Assembly: GCF_013375555.1 (NCBI RefSeq)
Contig: NZ_JABXWB010000005.1
Location: 1,191,501 to 1,255,500, forward strand
Reading direction: 5' to 3'
DNA from: Sphingobium sp. EM0848
GTDB lineage: Bacteria > Pseudomonadota > Alphaproteobacteria > Sphingomonadales > Sphingomonadaceae
Length of the DNA stretch: 64,000 bases
Part shown: positions 1 to 7,880 of the stretch, piece after piece
Layout of the letters: each line of letters begins with the position of its first letter
Numbering within the stretch: the stretch's first letter is position 1
The notes under the pieces: model-generated
Databases searched by the model: none
What the model was told of the DNA's origin: nothing
What the model saw: the letters and a program-made list of their open reading frames with translations, nothing else
Translations under genes and position numbers: made by a program

Positions 1-861
1 CGGTATCCAGCCGTCGTCCAATGCGTCGGAATCGGCGCCATATTCGGCTTCGCCGCCAGCCGGGCAGGGGAAGTAGCAGAACAGCGCCGATGCGATGCGA
101 TGGCGGCCGATGCCCAGATCCGATTTCGGCCAGCCGCGCCGTTCGATATAATTTTTCCCGGCCATGATTTCGTCGAGGTCCGTCACCGCGAAATTGGCGT
201 GGTGGAAGCGAAGCTGGCCATCCATGCCGGGCAGGCCCGCATTGGCGTTGAGGAGCGCGATATTATGATGGTCGGTTACGCCATCGGCGCGGCAATAGAC
301 GGCAAAATGGCGCTGGCGATCACTCAGTCGGAAATTGAGCCGGGTCTGGAGGAAATTTACCAGTCCTTCCAGATCGGGGGACAGCAGGCCGATATGGCTG
401 ATCCCCTTGGGAAAGGCCCGCGCGATCCAGCGGCGATGCGCATTCATGCGGCGAATATTGCCCGGAGAATTGACCGGATCGGTCGGGGCGAACACCAGGC
501 GCTTTTCGGACCAGTGACGCAGGCCCATTGCGATGCCCTCATCGGTGACGAAATGGGCTATGCCTTCTTCGTCGCGACGAACCTCGCGGTCGGTGGCGAT
601 GCCTGTGACCAGCTTTTCGAGATTGTCGGCGCTATCGACGCCCCATATCAATTCATGCACACCTTGCCCGACGACGCGCGAACCCGGTACGGGATGGGTT
701 GCCAGCGAACGAAAATAGACGCGTGAATTGTCGGGTAACTGGAAACGCGCTGAATCGGGGGTACGTTCTTGCGGGCTCAGGCCGAAATCCTCGAAGAACT
801 GCGCGCTCTTTTCGACATCTTCGACACAATAGATCAGCCGCTCAATTCCGATGATTGCCAT
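1..861 (-). CDS. Extradiol dioxygenase-like VOC protein, 3' end cut by window edge
   Basis: Two tandem vicinal-oxygen-chelate modules make up the 287 visible residues; the stop lies beyond the left edge. The C-terminal module keeps the Fe-ligand pattern of type I extradiol ring-cleavage dioxygenases: His156 (GISHIGLL), His220/221 (RFHHANF) and Glu273 (EAEYGAD). Family members usually have about 290-320 residues, so only a short tail should be missing. The ATG at 861 follows a GGAAGAGG ribosome site. Ring cleavage of a catechol-type compound is the likely role, with the exact substrate unknown. It stands apart from the divergent dehydrogenase operon to its right. A glyoxalase-type enzyme is a less likely alternative because the H-H-E triad is complete. 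Confidence 0.8.
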   Translation of the reverse strand, partial: MAIIGIERLIYCVEDVEKSAQFFEDFGLSPQERTPDSARFQLPDNSRVYFRSLATHPVPGSRVVGQGVHELIWGVDSADNLEKLVTGIATDREVRRDEEGIAHFVTDEGIAMGLRHWSEKRLVFAPTDPVNSPGNIRRMNAHRRWIARAFPKGISHIGLLSPDLEGLVNFLQTRLNFRLSDRQRHFAVYCRADGVTDHHNIALLNANAGLPGMDGQLRFHHANFAVTDLDEIMAGKNYIERRGWPKSDLGIGRHRIASALFCYFPCPAGGEAEYGADSDALDDGWIP

Positions 862-1053
862 TATCGGTCCTCTTCCTGTTCCGGCTGGAGTCGATGGCCA
901 TCGGCCCGATGCCGTTTGTGGCCCGCCCATCCGGCGGACTCCGTCATCCGACGCTAGAGGCATGTTTTGCTTCGCGGAAATAACTAGTGGCTATCGGACC
1001 CATTGCGCGGGGAGATATACCGCCGAAGCCGGATCAAATCGGCGCTGCCTGTC

Positions 1054-1530
1054 CTATTGCCCGGGCGCGTTGAGCGGCAGGGCGGTCTTGTAGACGACGG
1101 GGCGCAGGGCAAAGCTGGTGGTCAGTTGCGACACGCCTGCGATGCGGGTCAGCTTGTAGCGCAGGAAATCTTCGAAAGCCCGCAGATCGTCGACCAGGAC
1201 GCGGAGTTGATAATCGGCATCTCCAGTCATGAGGTAGCATTCCATGACCTCGGGAAATCCGGCGACGGCTTCTTCGAAAATGGTAAGTTGCCGATCATCC
1301 TGCCGGTCAAGCCTGATCCGTACAAAGGCGGTGACGCCCAGTCCCACACTGTCGGGGTCAACCAACGCGACATAGCGGGTGATGACCTTGTCCGCCTCCA
1401 GCTGTTTCAGGCGGCGCAGGCAGGGGCTGGGGGACAGGCCGACCCGCTCCGACAGTTCCTGATTGGTCATGCGGCCATTGTCCTGAAGTTCGGCCAGAAT
1501 CTTCCGGTCCAGATCGTCTATCTTCATCAT
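1054..1530 (-). CDS. Lrp/AsnC family transcriptional regulator
   Basis: The protein opens with a winged helix-turn-helix (KIDDLDRKILAELQDNGRM, then SERVGLSPSPCLRRLKQLE) and ends with an RAM/AsnC ligand-binding domain (YLMTGDADYQLRVLV). This is the standard two-domain layout at the usual length of about 155-160 residues. The longer open frame begins at 1581, but homology starts at the MMKIDDLD pair, so 1530 was chosen; no strong ribosome site helps the decision. It is divergent from the E1/E2 operon, with about 135 bp between the starts. By analogy with Lrp-type regulators beside 2-oxoacid dehydrogenase genes (for example mdeR next to mdeB in Pseudomonas), it probably controls that operon in response to an amino acid or 2-oxoacid. 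Confidence 0.88.
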   Translation of the reverse strand: MMKIDDLDRKILAELQDNGRMTNQELSERVGLSPSPCLRRLKQLEADKVITRYVALVDPDSVGLGVTAFVRIRLDRQDDRQLTIFEEAVAGFPEVMECYLMTGDADYQLRVLVDDLRAFEDFLRYKLTRIAGVSQLTTSFALRPVVYKTALPLNAPGQ

Positions 1531-1665
1531 TGGAAGAATGTGCCTTTTGTGCGTTTGAATTGAGCATAATCTGTCAATCATGAAGCATATGGCGCATGTT
1601 TTTGCAAGGACATGCCGAGGTCATTTGCGGTAATCATAGCGCATAAACTTAATGGAACTGCGCCA

Positions 1666-4011
1666 ATGACAGATATTATCGCCAAGGATGAGGATGCGCT
1701 GATCAGCAATCTGGAACAGCTGGATACGCGGTTGCGCTGGCTTTCGTCGTGGATGATCCACAATGCCAATCATATCCGCCCCAAGCGCGATGGGCTGAAG
1801 GTTGGCGGGCATCAGGCAAGCTGCGCATCGATGACCGCGATCATGTCCGCACTCTATTTCCATGCGCTGCGCCCGCAGGACAAGGTGGCGGTGAAGCCCC
1901 ATGCCGGGCCGATCCTGCACGCGATCCATTATCTGCTGGGCAACCAGTTGCTCGACCGGATGCAGCGTTTCCGTGGGCTGGGCGGCGTGCAAAGCTATCC
2001 CTCGCGCACCAAGGATGCGATTCCGGTCGACTTCTCCACCGGATCGGTCGGTCTGGGCGTTGCAGTGACGGCTTTCACCAGCCTGGTACAGGATTATCTC
2101 ATCGCCCATGACGCCATCCGCGAAGAGGATGCCGGCCGCATGATCGCGCTGATGGGCGACGCGGAGCTGGACGAGGGCAATATCTACGAGTGTCTGATTG
2201 AAGGCTATAAGCACGACCTGCGCAATTGCTGGTGGATCGTCGACTATAACCGACAGTCGCTGGACAGCACGACGGCGGACCGCATGTTCCGGCGCTTTGA
2301 CGATATCTTCGAAACCTGCGGCTGGCGCGTCGTCACGCTCAAATATGGCAAGCGCCAGCGCGAAGCCTTTGCGCGTCCGGGCGGCAAGACGCTGGAAGAG
2401 TGGATCGACAATTGCCCCAATGCGGAATTTGCCGCGCTCACCTATCAGGGCGGGGCGGCCTGGCGCGATCGGCTGATGGCCGACATCGGCAGGAAACCTA
2501 ATGTGAAGAAGTTGCTCGACAGCTTTGATGATGCGGCGCTGGCCGCGCTGATGACCAATTTGGGCGGCCATTGCATGGAATCGCTCATCGAGGCGTTCGA
2601 CAGTGCCAATGATGACAGGCCGACCCTGTTCATCGCCTATACGGTCAAGGGCTTTGGCCTGCCGCTCGCTGGGCATAAGGACAATCATTCGGGTATGATG
2701 AACCTGGCCCAGATGGAGACGTTCCGCACGGGCCTGGGCATCAGCGAGGGGCAGGAATGGGAGCCTTGGGGTGGTCTGGGCGACAATTCGGCGGCGCAGT
2801 TGCAGGCCTTTGTCGATGCCAGCCCCTTGTCGCGCAAGGCGGCAGAGCCGGTTGCACCCGCCGTCCCCGTGCCCGCGCGTCTGCCGACGCCGGAGGGCGC
2901 GGAACAATCGACGCAGGCGGCCTTCGGGCGCATCCTGCTTGATCTCGCCAAATCGGGTGAGCCGCTGGCCGACCGCATCGTCACTACGGCACCGGACGTC
3001 ACGCAGACGACGAATTTGGGCGCCTTCGTCAACCAGCGCGGTCTGTTCCGACGGCGGGAGCTGGCGGACGTGTTCCAGAAGGCGCGCATCCCCTCGGCGC
3101 AGAAATGGTCGCAGCATGCGGCGGGTCAGCATATCGAGCTGGGCATCGCGGAGAATAATTTCTTCATCATGCTCGCCTCGCTGGGGCTGGCCGCGCCGCA
3201 TTTCGGTACGCGGCTGCTACCGGTCGGCACCGTCTATGATCCGTTCATTTCCCGCGGCCTGGATGCGCTCAACTATGGCTGCTATCAGGACAGTCGCTTC
3301 CTGCTGGTCGGCACGCCGTCGGGCCTGACTCTGGCGGCGGAGGGCGGCGCGCATCAGTCGATCAACACCCCGTTGATTGGTATGGGCCAGCCCAATCTCA
3401 GCTATTTCGAACCGGCCTATGCCGATGAGTTGACGCTGATCATGCGCTGGGCGTTCGATTATATGCAGCAACCGGATGGCAGTTCGGTCTATCTGCGGCT
3501 GTCGACCCGTTCGATCCCGCAGGTGGCGCGCGATGGCGATGACGGTTGGGAAGCTGATGCTTTGAAGGGCGGCTATTGGCTGCGGCGTCCGGCGGTCGAG
3601 GCGGAAGCGGCGATCGTCTTTACCGGCGTGGTCGCGCCCGAGGCGCTGGCCGCGTGGGAGATATTGGCCGAGGATATTCCGGGTCTGGGCCTGCTCAACA
3701 TCACGTCACCCGATCTGCTGCATCGCGGCTGGTCGGCACGCCGTGCGGCTCGCTGGACCGGGGAGGGGCACGCTCCCTGCCATGCCGAAGAGCTGCTCTC
3801 CGTACTCGCGCCGGGAGCCGGGCTGATCACGGTGCTGGATGGTTCACCGGGCGCGCTGTCCTGGCTGGGCGGTGTGCTGGGCATGCGGGTCAGCCCGCTG
3901 GGCACGGATCGTTTCGGCCAGACCGGCGACCTGCCCGATCTCTACCGCACCTACAGGCTGGATGCCGACGCGATCGTCGATGCGGCCGCCGAACTGTTTT
4001 TGAGGAACTGA
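1666..4011 (+). CDS. Homodimeric-type 2-oxoacid (pyruvate-like) dehydrogenase E1 component
   Basis: A transketolase-like thiamin diphosphate enzyme of 781 residues. The ThDP/Mg motif is clear (GDAELDEGN at about 164-172, followed by NCWWIVDYN), and a second transketolase-like half carries [12 protein letters not shown]. The layout matches AceE/MdeB-type E1 proteins, in which one chain carries both halves, although AceE is about 100 residues longer. E1 decarboxylates a 2-oxoacid and transfers the acyl group to the lipoyl arm of E2. The ATG at 1666 ([10 protein letters not shown]) was chosen over the upstream frame start at 1612, which adds an unrelated extension. The E2 gene starts one base after the stop, so the two are co-transcribed. 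Whether the substrate is pyruvate, 2-oxobutyrate or another 2-oxoacid cannot be read from sequence. Confidence 0.9.
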   Translation: MTDIIAKDEDALISNLEQLDTRLRWLSSWMIHNANHIRPKRDGLKVGGHQASCASMTAIMSALYFHALRPQDKVAVKPHAGPILHAIHYLLGNQLLDRMQRFRGLGGVQSYPSRTKDAIPVDFSTGSVGLGVAVTAFTSLVQDYLIAHDAIREEDAGRMIALMGDAELDEGNIYECLIEGYKHDLRNCWWIVDYNRQSLDSTTADRMFRRFDDIFETCGWRVVTLKYGKRQREAFARPGGKTLEEWIDNCPNAEFAALTYQGGAAWRDRLMADIGRKPNVKKLLDSFDDAALAALMTNLGGHCMESLIEAFDSANDDRPTLFIAYTVKGFGLPLAGHKDNHSGMMNLAQMETFRTGLGISEGQEWEPWGGLGDNSAAQLQAFVDASPLSRKAAEPVAPAVPVPARLPTPEGAEQSTQAAFGRILLDLAKSGEPLADRIVTTAPDVTQTTNLGAFVNQRGLFRRRELADVFQKARIPSAQKWSQHAAGQHIELGIAENNFFIMLASLGLAAPHFGTRLLPVGTVYDPFISRGLDALNYGCYQDSRFLLVGTPSGLTLAAEGGAHQSINTPLIGMGQPNLSYFEPAYADELTLIMRWAFDYMQQPDGSSVYLRLSTRSIPQVARDGDDGWEADALKGGYWLRRPAVEAEAAIVFTGVVAPEALAAWEILAEDIPGLGLLNITSPDLLHRGWSARRAARWTGEGHAPCHAEELLSVLAPGAGLITVLDGSPGALSWLGGVLGMRVSPLGTDRFGQTGDLPDLYRTYRLDADAIVDAAAELFLRN

Positions 4012-4012
4012 C

Positions 4013-5278
4013 ATGGCCGTTGAACTCAAAATGCCCGCCCTTTCGCCGACCATGGAAAAGGGGACGCTGGCCAAATGGCTGGTTGCGGTCGGCGATAGTA
4101 TCAAGGCCGGGGACATGATCGCGGAGATCGAGACGGACAAGGCGACGATGGAGTTCGAAGCCGTCGAGGAAGGCCGCATTGCCCGACTGGTCATCGCCGA
4201 AGGCACGGACGATGTCGCGGTCGGCACGGTGATCGCTCTGCTGGCGGAGGAGGGTGAAGCGCTTGCCGAACCGGTGGTGGCTGTTGCTGCGCCAGCACCG
4301 GTCGAGGTGACGGTGGAATTGCAGCCTGTGGCCCTGGTCGCGCCGGTTCCTGTGTCCTGGCATGATCCTGTCCCGCTTGCGCTGGCCACGGACATCAATG
4401 CGACGCCACTGGTGCGCCGGATCGCGGCGGCGGAGGGCATGGCGCTCAACGCTATCAAGGGAAGCGGTGCGTACGGCAAGATCGTCAAGGCCGATCTCGG
4501 CCTGCCGCTGCAGATCGCGCCGCTCGCGCAAGCGATGCCTGTTGCTGCCATTGCGTCCGCGCCGGTCATCGCCCCGCCGCCTGCGGGCGTGCCGGTGGAA
4601 ACGGTGAAGCTCTCCAATATGCGCCGGACGATTGCGCGCCGCCTCACCCAATCCAAGCAGACGGTGCCGCATTTCTACCTGACCGTGCGCTGCAATCTGG
4701 ATGCGTTGCTGAAGCTGCGCGGCGAACTCAACGTCAGCCTGGCCGCGCGAGGGGTGAAGCTCAGCGTCAACGACATGGTTGTGAAGGCCATGGCGCTGGC
4801 ACTGGTGCAGGTGCCCGACGCCAATGTGCAATTTGGCGGCGAGGAACTGCATCGCTTTGGTCGTGTCGACATCTCCATGGCGGTGGCGATCGATGGCGGC
4901 CTGATCACGCCGGTCATCAAGGATGCAGCTTCGCTCTCGCTCTCGGCCATCGCCCAGACCAGCAAGATGCTGGCCACCAAGGCGCGGGAGGGCAAGTTGC
5001 TGCCGGAAGACTATCAGGGCGGGACGGCCTCTCTCTCCAATCTCGGCATGTTCGGGATCGATGAGATGGTGCCGGTGATCAACCCGCCACAGTCGCTGAT
5101 CCTGGGCGTTGGCGCGGGCGTGGAGCAGCCCTGGAAGGTCGACGGCGGTATTGCGCTGGCGCCGATCATGGCGGCTACGGCCAGCTTCGATCATCGCGCC
5201 ATCGACGGGGCCGTCGCTGCGCAGTTCATGGCGGCATTCCGCGATCTGATTGAAAACCCGCTTCTCCTTCTTGGCTAA
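4013..5278 (+). CDS. Dihydrolipoamide acyltransferase (E2) of a 2-oxoacid dehydrogenase complex
   Basis: Domains in order: an N-terminal lipoyl domain (residues 1-80) with the lipoylated Lys43 in ETDKATME; an Ala/Pro/Val-rich linker; a peripheral subunit-binding domain ([14 protein letters not shown], then [13 protein letters not shown]); and a C-terminal catalytic domain whose active site is HRAIDG, with His394 and Asp398. The length of 421 residues is typical of an E2 with one lipoyl domain. The gene begins one base after the E1 stop. No dihydrolipoamide dehydrogenase (E3) lies nearby, so the complex probably borrows a housekeeping E3. The acyl group specificity is unknown. Confidence 0.93.
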   Translation: MAVELKMPALSPTMEKGTLAKWLVAVGDSIKAGDMIAEIETDKATMEFEAVEEGRIARLVIAEGTDDVAVGTVIALLAEEGEALAEPVVAVAAPAPVEVTVELQPVALVAPVPVSWHDPVPLALATDINATPLVRRIAAAEGMALNAIKGSGAYGKIVKADLGLPLQIAPLAQAMPVAAIASAPVIAPPPAGVPVETVKLSNMRRTIARRLTQSKQTVPHFYLTVRCNLDALLKLRGELNVSLAARGVKLSVNDMVVKAMALALVQVPDANVQFGGEELHRFGRVDISMAVAIDGGLITPVIKDAASLSLSAIAQTSKMLATKAREGKLLPEDYQGGTASLSNLGMFGIDEMVPVINPPQSLILGVGAGVEQPWKVDGGIALAPIMAATASFDHRAIDGAVAAQFMAAFRDLIENPLLLLG

Positions 5279-5427
5279 GATGAGGCTCCGGTGGATGATA
5301 TTGCGCGCGAAACCCAGATGGTCGCGTAGCGCGAACAGCATGTCCGGGCCGGCGTCCTCGGGCAGATATTTGGCCTTGGCGGAAAAGGGGGAAGTCCGCC
5401 ATCGGCCCAAAGACATGACAATTTTAT

Positions 5428-6066
5428 GGCCTGAAGAATGTCGACGGCTTGACCGTGGCCTCGCTGGTCGGCCGCCGTTTGGACGCGACCCAGGCGATTG
5501 CCGACCAATACGACATCGGCCGCGCGACCACCGACCTGTCTGAGACGCTGGCCCGCGACGATGTTGACGCGGTCATCCTCTGCACCCTCCAGATGCACGC
5601 GAGCCAAGCGATCGCCTGTATGAATGCGGGCAAGCATGTGCAGGTCGAAATCCCGCTCGCCGACAGTGGGCCGACGCACAGGCGGTGCTGGCGAAGCAGG
5701 AGGAAACGGGCCTCGTCTGCATGGTCGGCCACACCCACCGCTTCAACCCGTCGCACCAATATGTCCACAACCTGATCAGCGCGGGCGAATTGAACATCCA
5801 GCAGATGGACGTCCAGACCTATTTCTTCCGCCGCAAGAACGTCAATGCCAAGGGTGAAGCCTGGTCGTGGACCGACCATCTACTCTGGCACAATACTGCG
5901 CATTCGATCGACCTGTTCGCCTATCAGGCTGGCAAGATTGTCTCCGCCACGCCATGCAGGGGCCGATCTATCCCGAACTCGGCATTGCCATTGACATGTC
6001 GATTCAGCTCAAAAGCGAGAGCGGCGCGATCTGCCTCTGTCCTTGAGCTTCAACAATGACGGGCCT
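5428..6066 (+). pseudogene. ligC: Decayed Gfo/Idh/MocA oxidoreductase, LigC-like
   Basis: Homology starts abruptly at GLKNVDGLTVA, so the N-terminal nucleotide-binding GxGxxG segment is missing. It then runs through three reading frames: frame of 5449 (DDVDAVILCT, AGKHVQVEIPLADS), frame of 5685 (ETGLVCMVGHTHRFNPSHQY, MDVQTYFFRRKN, WTDHLLWHNTAHSIDLFAY), a third from about 5951 (MQGPIYPELGIAIDMSIQLK), and another shift at about 6035 into LSFNNDGP. These blocks agree with what I recall of LigC, the 4-carboxy-2-hydroxymuconate-6-semialdehyde dehydrogenase of the protocatechuate 4,5-cleavage pathway. The 3' third is absent and IS3-type sequence begins about 20 bp later. The symbol marks the likely ancestor, not a working gene. 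Confidence 0.8.
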
Positions 6067-6083
6067 CAACGAGATACAGGGAG

Positions 6084-6182
6084 GATAATGAGGGCCGTCC
6101 TCACTCGGTTCTTGGCAATCTGACGCCGGCGGAATATCTTGCCGGATCAGGAATTCGGCCTGCCTCCATCGGGGCAGGTTAG
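6084..6182 (+). mobile_element. C-terminal remnant of an IS3-family transposase
   Basis: An open stretch of 33 codons ending in TAG reads EGRPHSVLGNLTPAEYLAGS, the hallmark C-terminus of IS3-family OrfB integrases (RPHSSLG...TPAEY). No start, no DDE core and no OrfA are present, so only the tail of the element survives. It abuts the truncated 3' end of the LigC-like pseudogene, which suggests that insertion or deletion of this element removed the end of that gene. Confidence 0.75.
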
Positions 6183-6479
6183 GCCGGAAGCTAACGCCGG
6201 GCCCAATCCACCAATCCCAAGCACTTCGGCAGAATAGTTCCCCGTCCGTAATTAGGGACCGAAAATTTGTGGCTGAGCGACCGGGAAAGGGTCAATTGTC
6301 GCTCTCGAATCTGGGGGATGGAGTTATGCCGAGTACGGCGAACGCCGTGCCCGGATCGAACTGCGGATCACCGATCAGGAAATACCGTCAGGGTTCGTGA
6401 CGAAGCGATCGTTGCGCTGGATTGAACACTCGTTGTGCTTCAATTTTTCAAACCAAAGATTCGGGCATGTCGATTGTCG
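6183..6479. other. Intergenic region without recognisable gene
   Basis: About 300 bases between the IS3 remnant and the stop of the double-TetR gene. I see no convincing coding frame on either strand. It probably includes the leftover right end of the IS3 element, but no inverted repeat could be assigned with confidence. Confidence 0.4.
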
Positions 6480-7706
6480 TCAGGTTGCAAATCCGCTGCA
6501 GATCAGCCCGGCGCGAAGCCTGTTTGCGACTTCGGCGCGCGGGTCGGCATGATGGCGAGCAAGCTGCACAAGGCTAAGGCCGATCGACCATAACGACAGG
6601 AAGTGTGCAGTGAAATCACCTTCATTCTCACCCCGTGTCCCGCGGGCGAGCCGCATCGTCCAGGCCTGCTCCGTTAGTTCGCTGTCCCACCATGCCGTCA
6701 GGAACAATTCACAAGATGCCAGCACCAGTGGCGCATTGCCGGCTTTGTCGTCGACGATCATCGGCGTGAACAGGGCAACGATCTGCTCGTCAAGGTTCGT
6801 GACGGGCAGTTGCTGCCCCGTTGTCTGCATGGCGAAGCGGCGATGAATCTCGTTATAAACTGCCATTGCCAGCGCGCCGTGCGTTGGGAAGTTGTAGAGT
6901 ACCGATGAAAGTGCGACCCCGGCGCGCGTGGCTATCGCGCGATAGCTGAGTGCTTCGGCTCCAGCCTCGGCCATGATCGTGATCCCGGCATCGAGTGCGG
7001 CGCGAACCACCATGCGCGAGGCGCTCAGATCGTCCGTCGATGATGAGGCGGCGAGCGATGTTGCGATCTGGGATCGGAACAGTCGCCGCCATTGGCCGCG
7101 CGTCTGTCTGTGCCGCGTATCGCAAACGAAGTTGATCAGTTCGCGATTGAGAATGTCGCTTTCCAGCCGGAAGCCTTTGGGTGCGCTGGTGAGAGCAAGA
7201 CCGGCGAGAAGCTCAATCAGGAACTCGGCCCGGTTGTCGCCACAGTTGAGTGTGTGCGCCATACAGGCGATGCTGCGCCCCGCCCAGTCGCGGGCGAGGT
7301 CAGTCCATGCTGGGTCACGCACCGCCTGAGCGAGCATATGGAGCACGACCGCGGTCGCCTCGCCCGCGCGCCCCCGCCATTCCCCGAGCAGCGCGATGGC
7401 GATCTCACAGATCAATTCGGGCCGTTCCGTCAGATCGGCGAACCGTGCGAGCCCATCCTCCGACATCTGCACATGCCGCGCGATGGCGCGCCCATAGATG
7501 CCGCGAAGCAGCAGCATCTTGGTGGGGAAATGATGTTGCAATGTCGGCGGTGGTACGCCTGCACGCTCGGCGACGCTACGCACGGTCGCAGCGCGCGGCC
7601 CCGCCTCCGCCAGTAGCGCGATCCCGGCATCAAGAATCAGTTCGGCAGTGCACGTCCCCGTCATGCCCGCACCCATAGCCGGACGTGCGAGCGCGGCCAA
7701 GGCCAT
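6480..7706 (-). CDS. Tandem double-TetR family transcriptional regulator
   Basis: About 408 residues carry two complete TetR units in one chain. The first helix-turn-helix is AATVRSVAERAGVPPPTLQH (near residue 40) and the second is LSYRAIATRAGVALSSVLYN (near residue 250); each is followed by its own ligand-binding region. A normal TetR is about 200 residues, so this is an in-frame duplication or fusion. The start is uncertain: a TTG at 7709 and an ATG at 7706 lie inside a 16-bp palindrome, and further ATGs follow at 7676 and 7664, none with a good ribosome site. The gene is divergent from a TonB receptor, which it probably represses. Confidence 0.85.
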   Translation of the reverse strand: MALAALARPAMGAGMTGTCTAELILDAGIALLAEAGPRAATVRSVAERAGVPPPTLQHHFPTKMLLLRGIYGRAIARHVQMSEDGLARFADLTERPELICEIAIALLGEWRGRAGEATAVVLHMLAQAVRDPAWTDLARDWAGRSIACMAHTLNCGDNRAEFLIELLAGLALTSAPKGFRLESDILNRELINFVCDTRHRQTRGQWRRLFRSQIATSLAASSSTDDLSASRMVVRAALDAGITIMAEAGAEALSYRAIATRAGVALSSVLYNFPTHGALAMAVYNEIHRRFAMQTTGQQLPVTNLDEQIVALFTPMIVDDKAGNAPLVLASCELFLTAWWDSELTEQAWTMRLARGTRGENEGDFTAHFLSLWSIGLSLVQLARHHADPRAEVANRLRAGLICSGFAT

Positions 7707-7722
7707 CAATACATATGTATTG
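7707..7722. promoter_or_regulatory. Perfect 16-bp palindrome, candidate operator of the double-TetR regulator
   Basis: CAATACATATGTATTG is a perfect inverted repeat that touches the start codon of the double-TetR gene. A related ATAC-N4-GTAT site occurs at 7827-7842 on the receptor side of the same intergenic region. Size and symmetry fit a TetR-family operator; binding is inferred. Confidence 0.55.
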
Positions 7723-7826
7723 CATATGAGGATTTGTGGCCGGAGAATCTGCGCTATGGCTCAGATATTGTCACAATAATGTAGAGTATGCGTCTTACCA
7801 GCACGCCCCATCGCCAGAATCACTAT

Positions 7827-7842
7827 TGATACGGATGTATGG
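7827..7842. promoter_or_regulatory. Second ATAC-N4-GTAT site before the TonB receptor
   Basis: TGATACGGATGTATGG matches the palindrome at 7707-7722 at 11 of 16 positions and keeps ATAC-N4-GTAT. It ends about 40 bp before the receptor start at 7881, where a repressor could block transcription. Confidence 0.4.
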
Positions 7843-7880
7843 TTATGAGATGCTGCATGCAAATAGACCAGGAGGGGATG

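Noticed and set aside
3890-5416. Long minus-strand open frame of 508 codons opposite the E2 gene
   Set aside because: Composition is His/Arg-rich antisense of the E2 gene, with no domain recognised; only its first 45 codons lie outside E2 and are reported separately as a finding.
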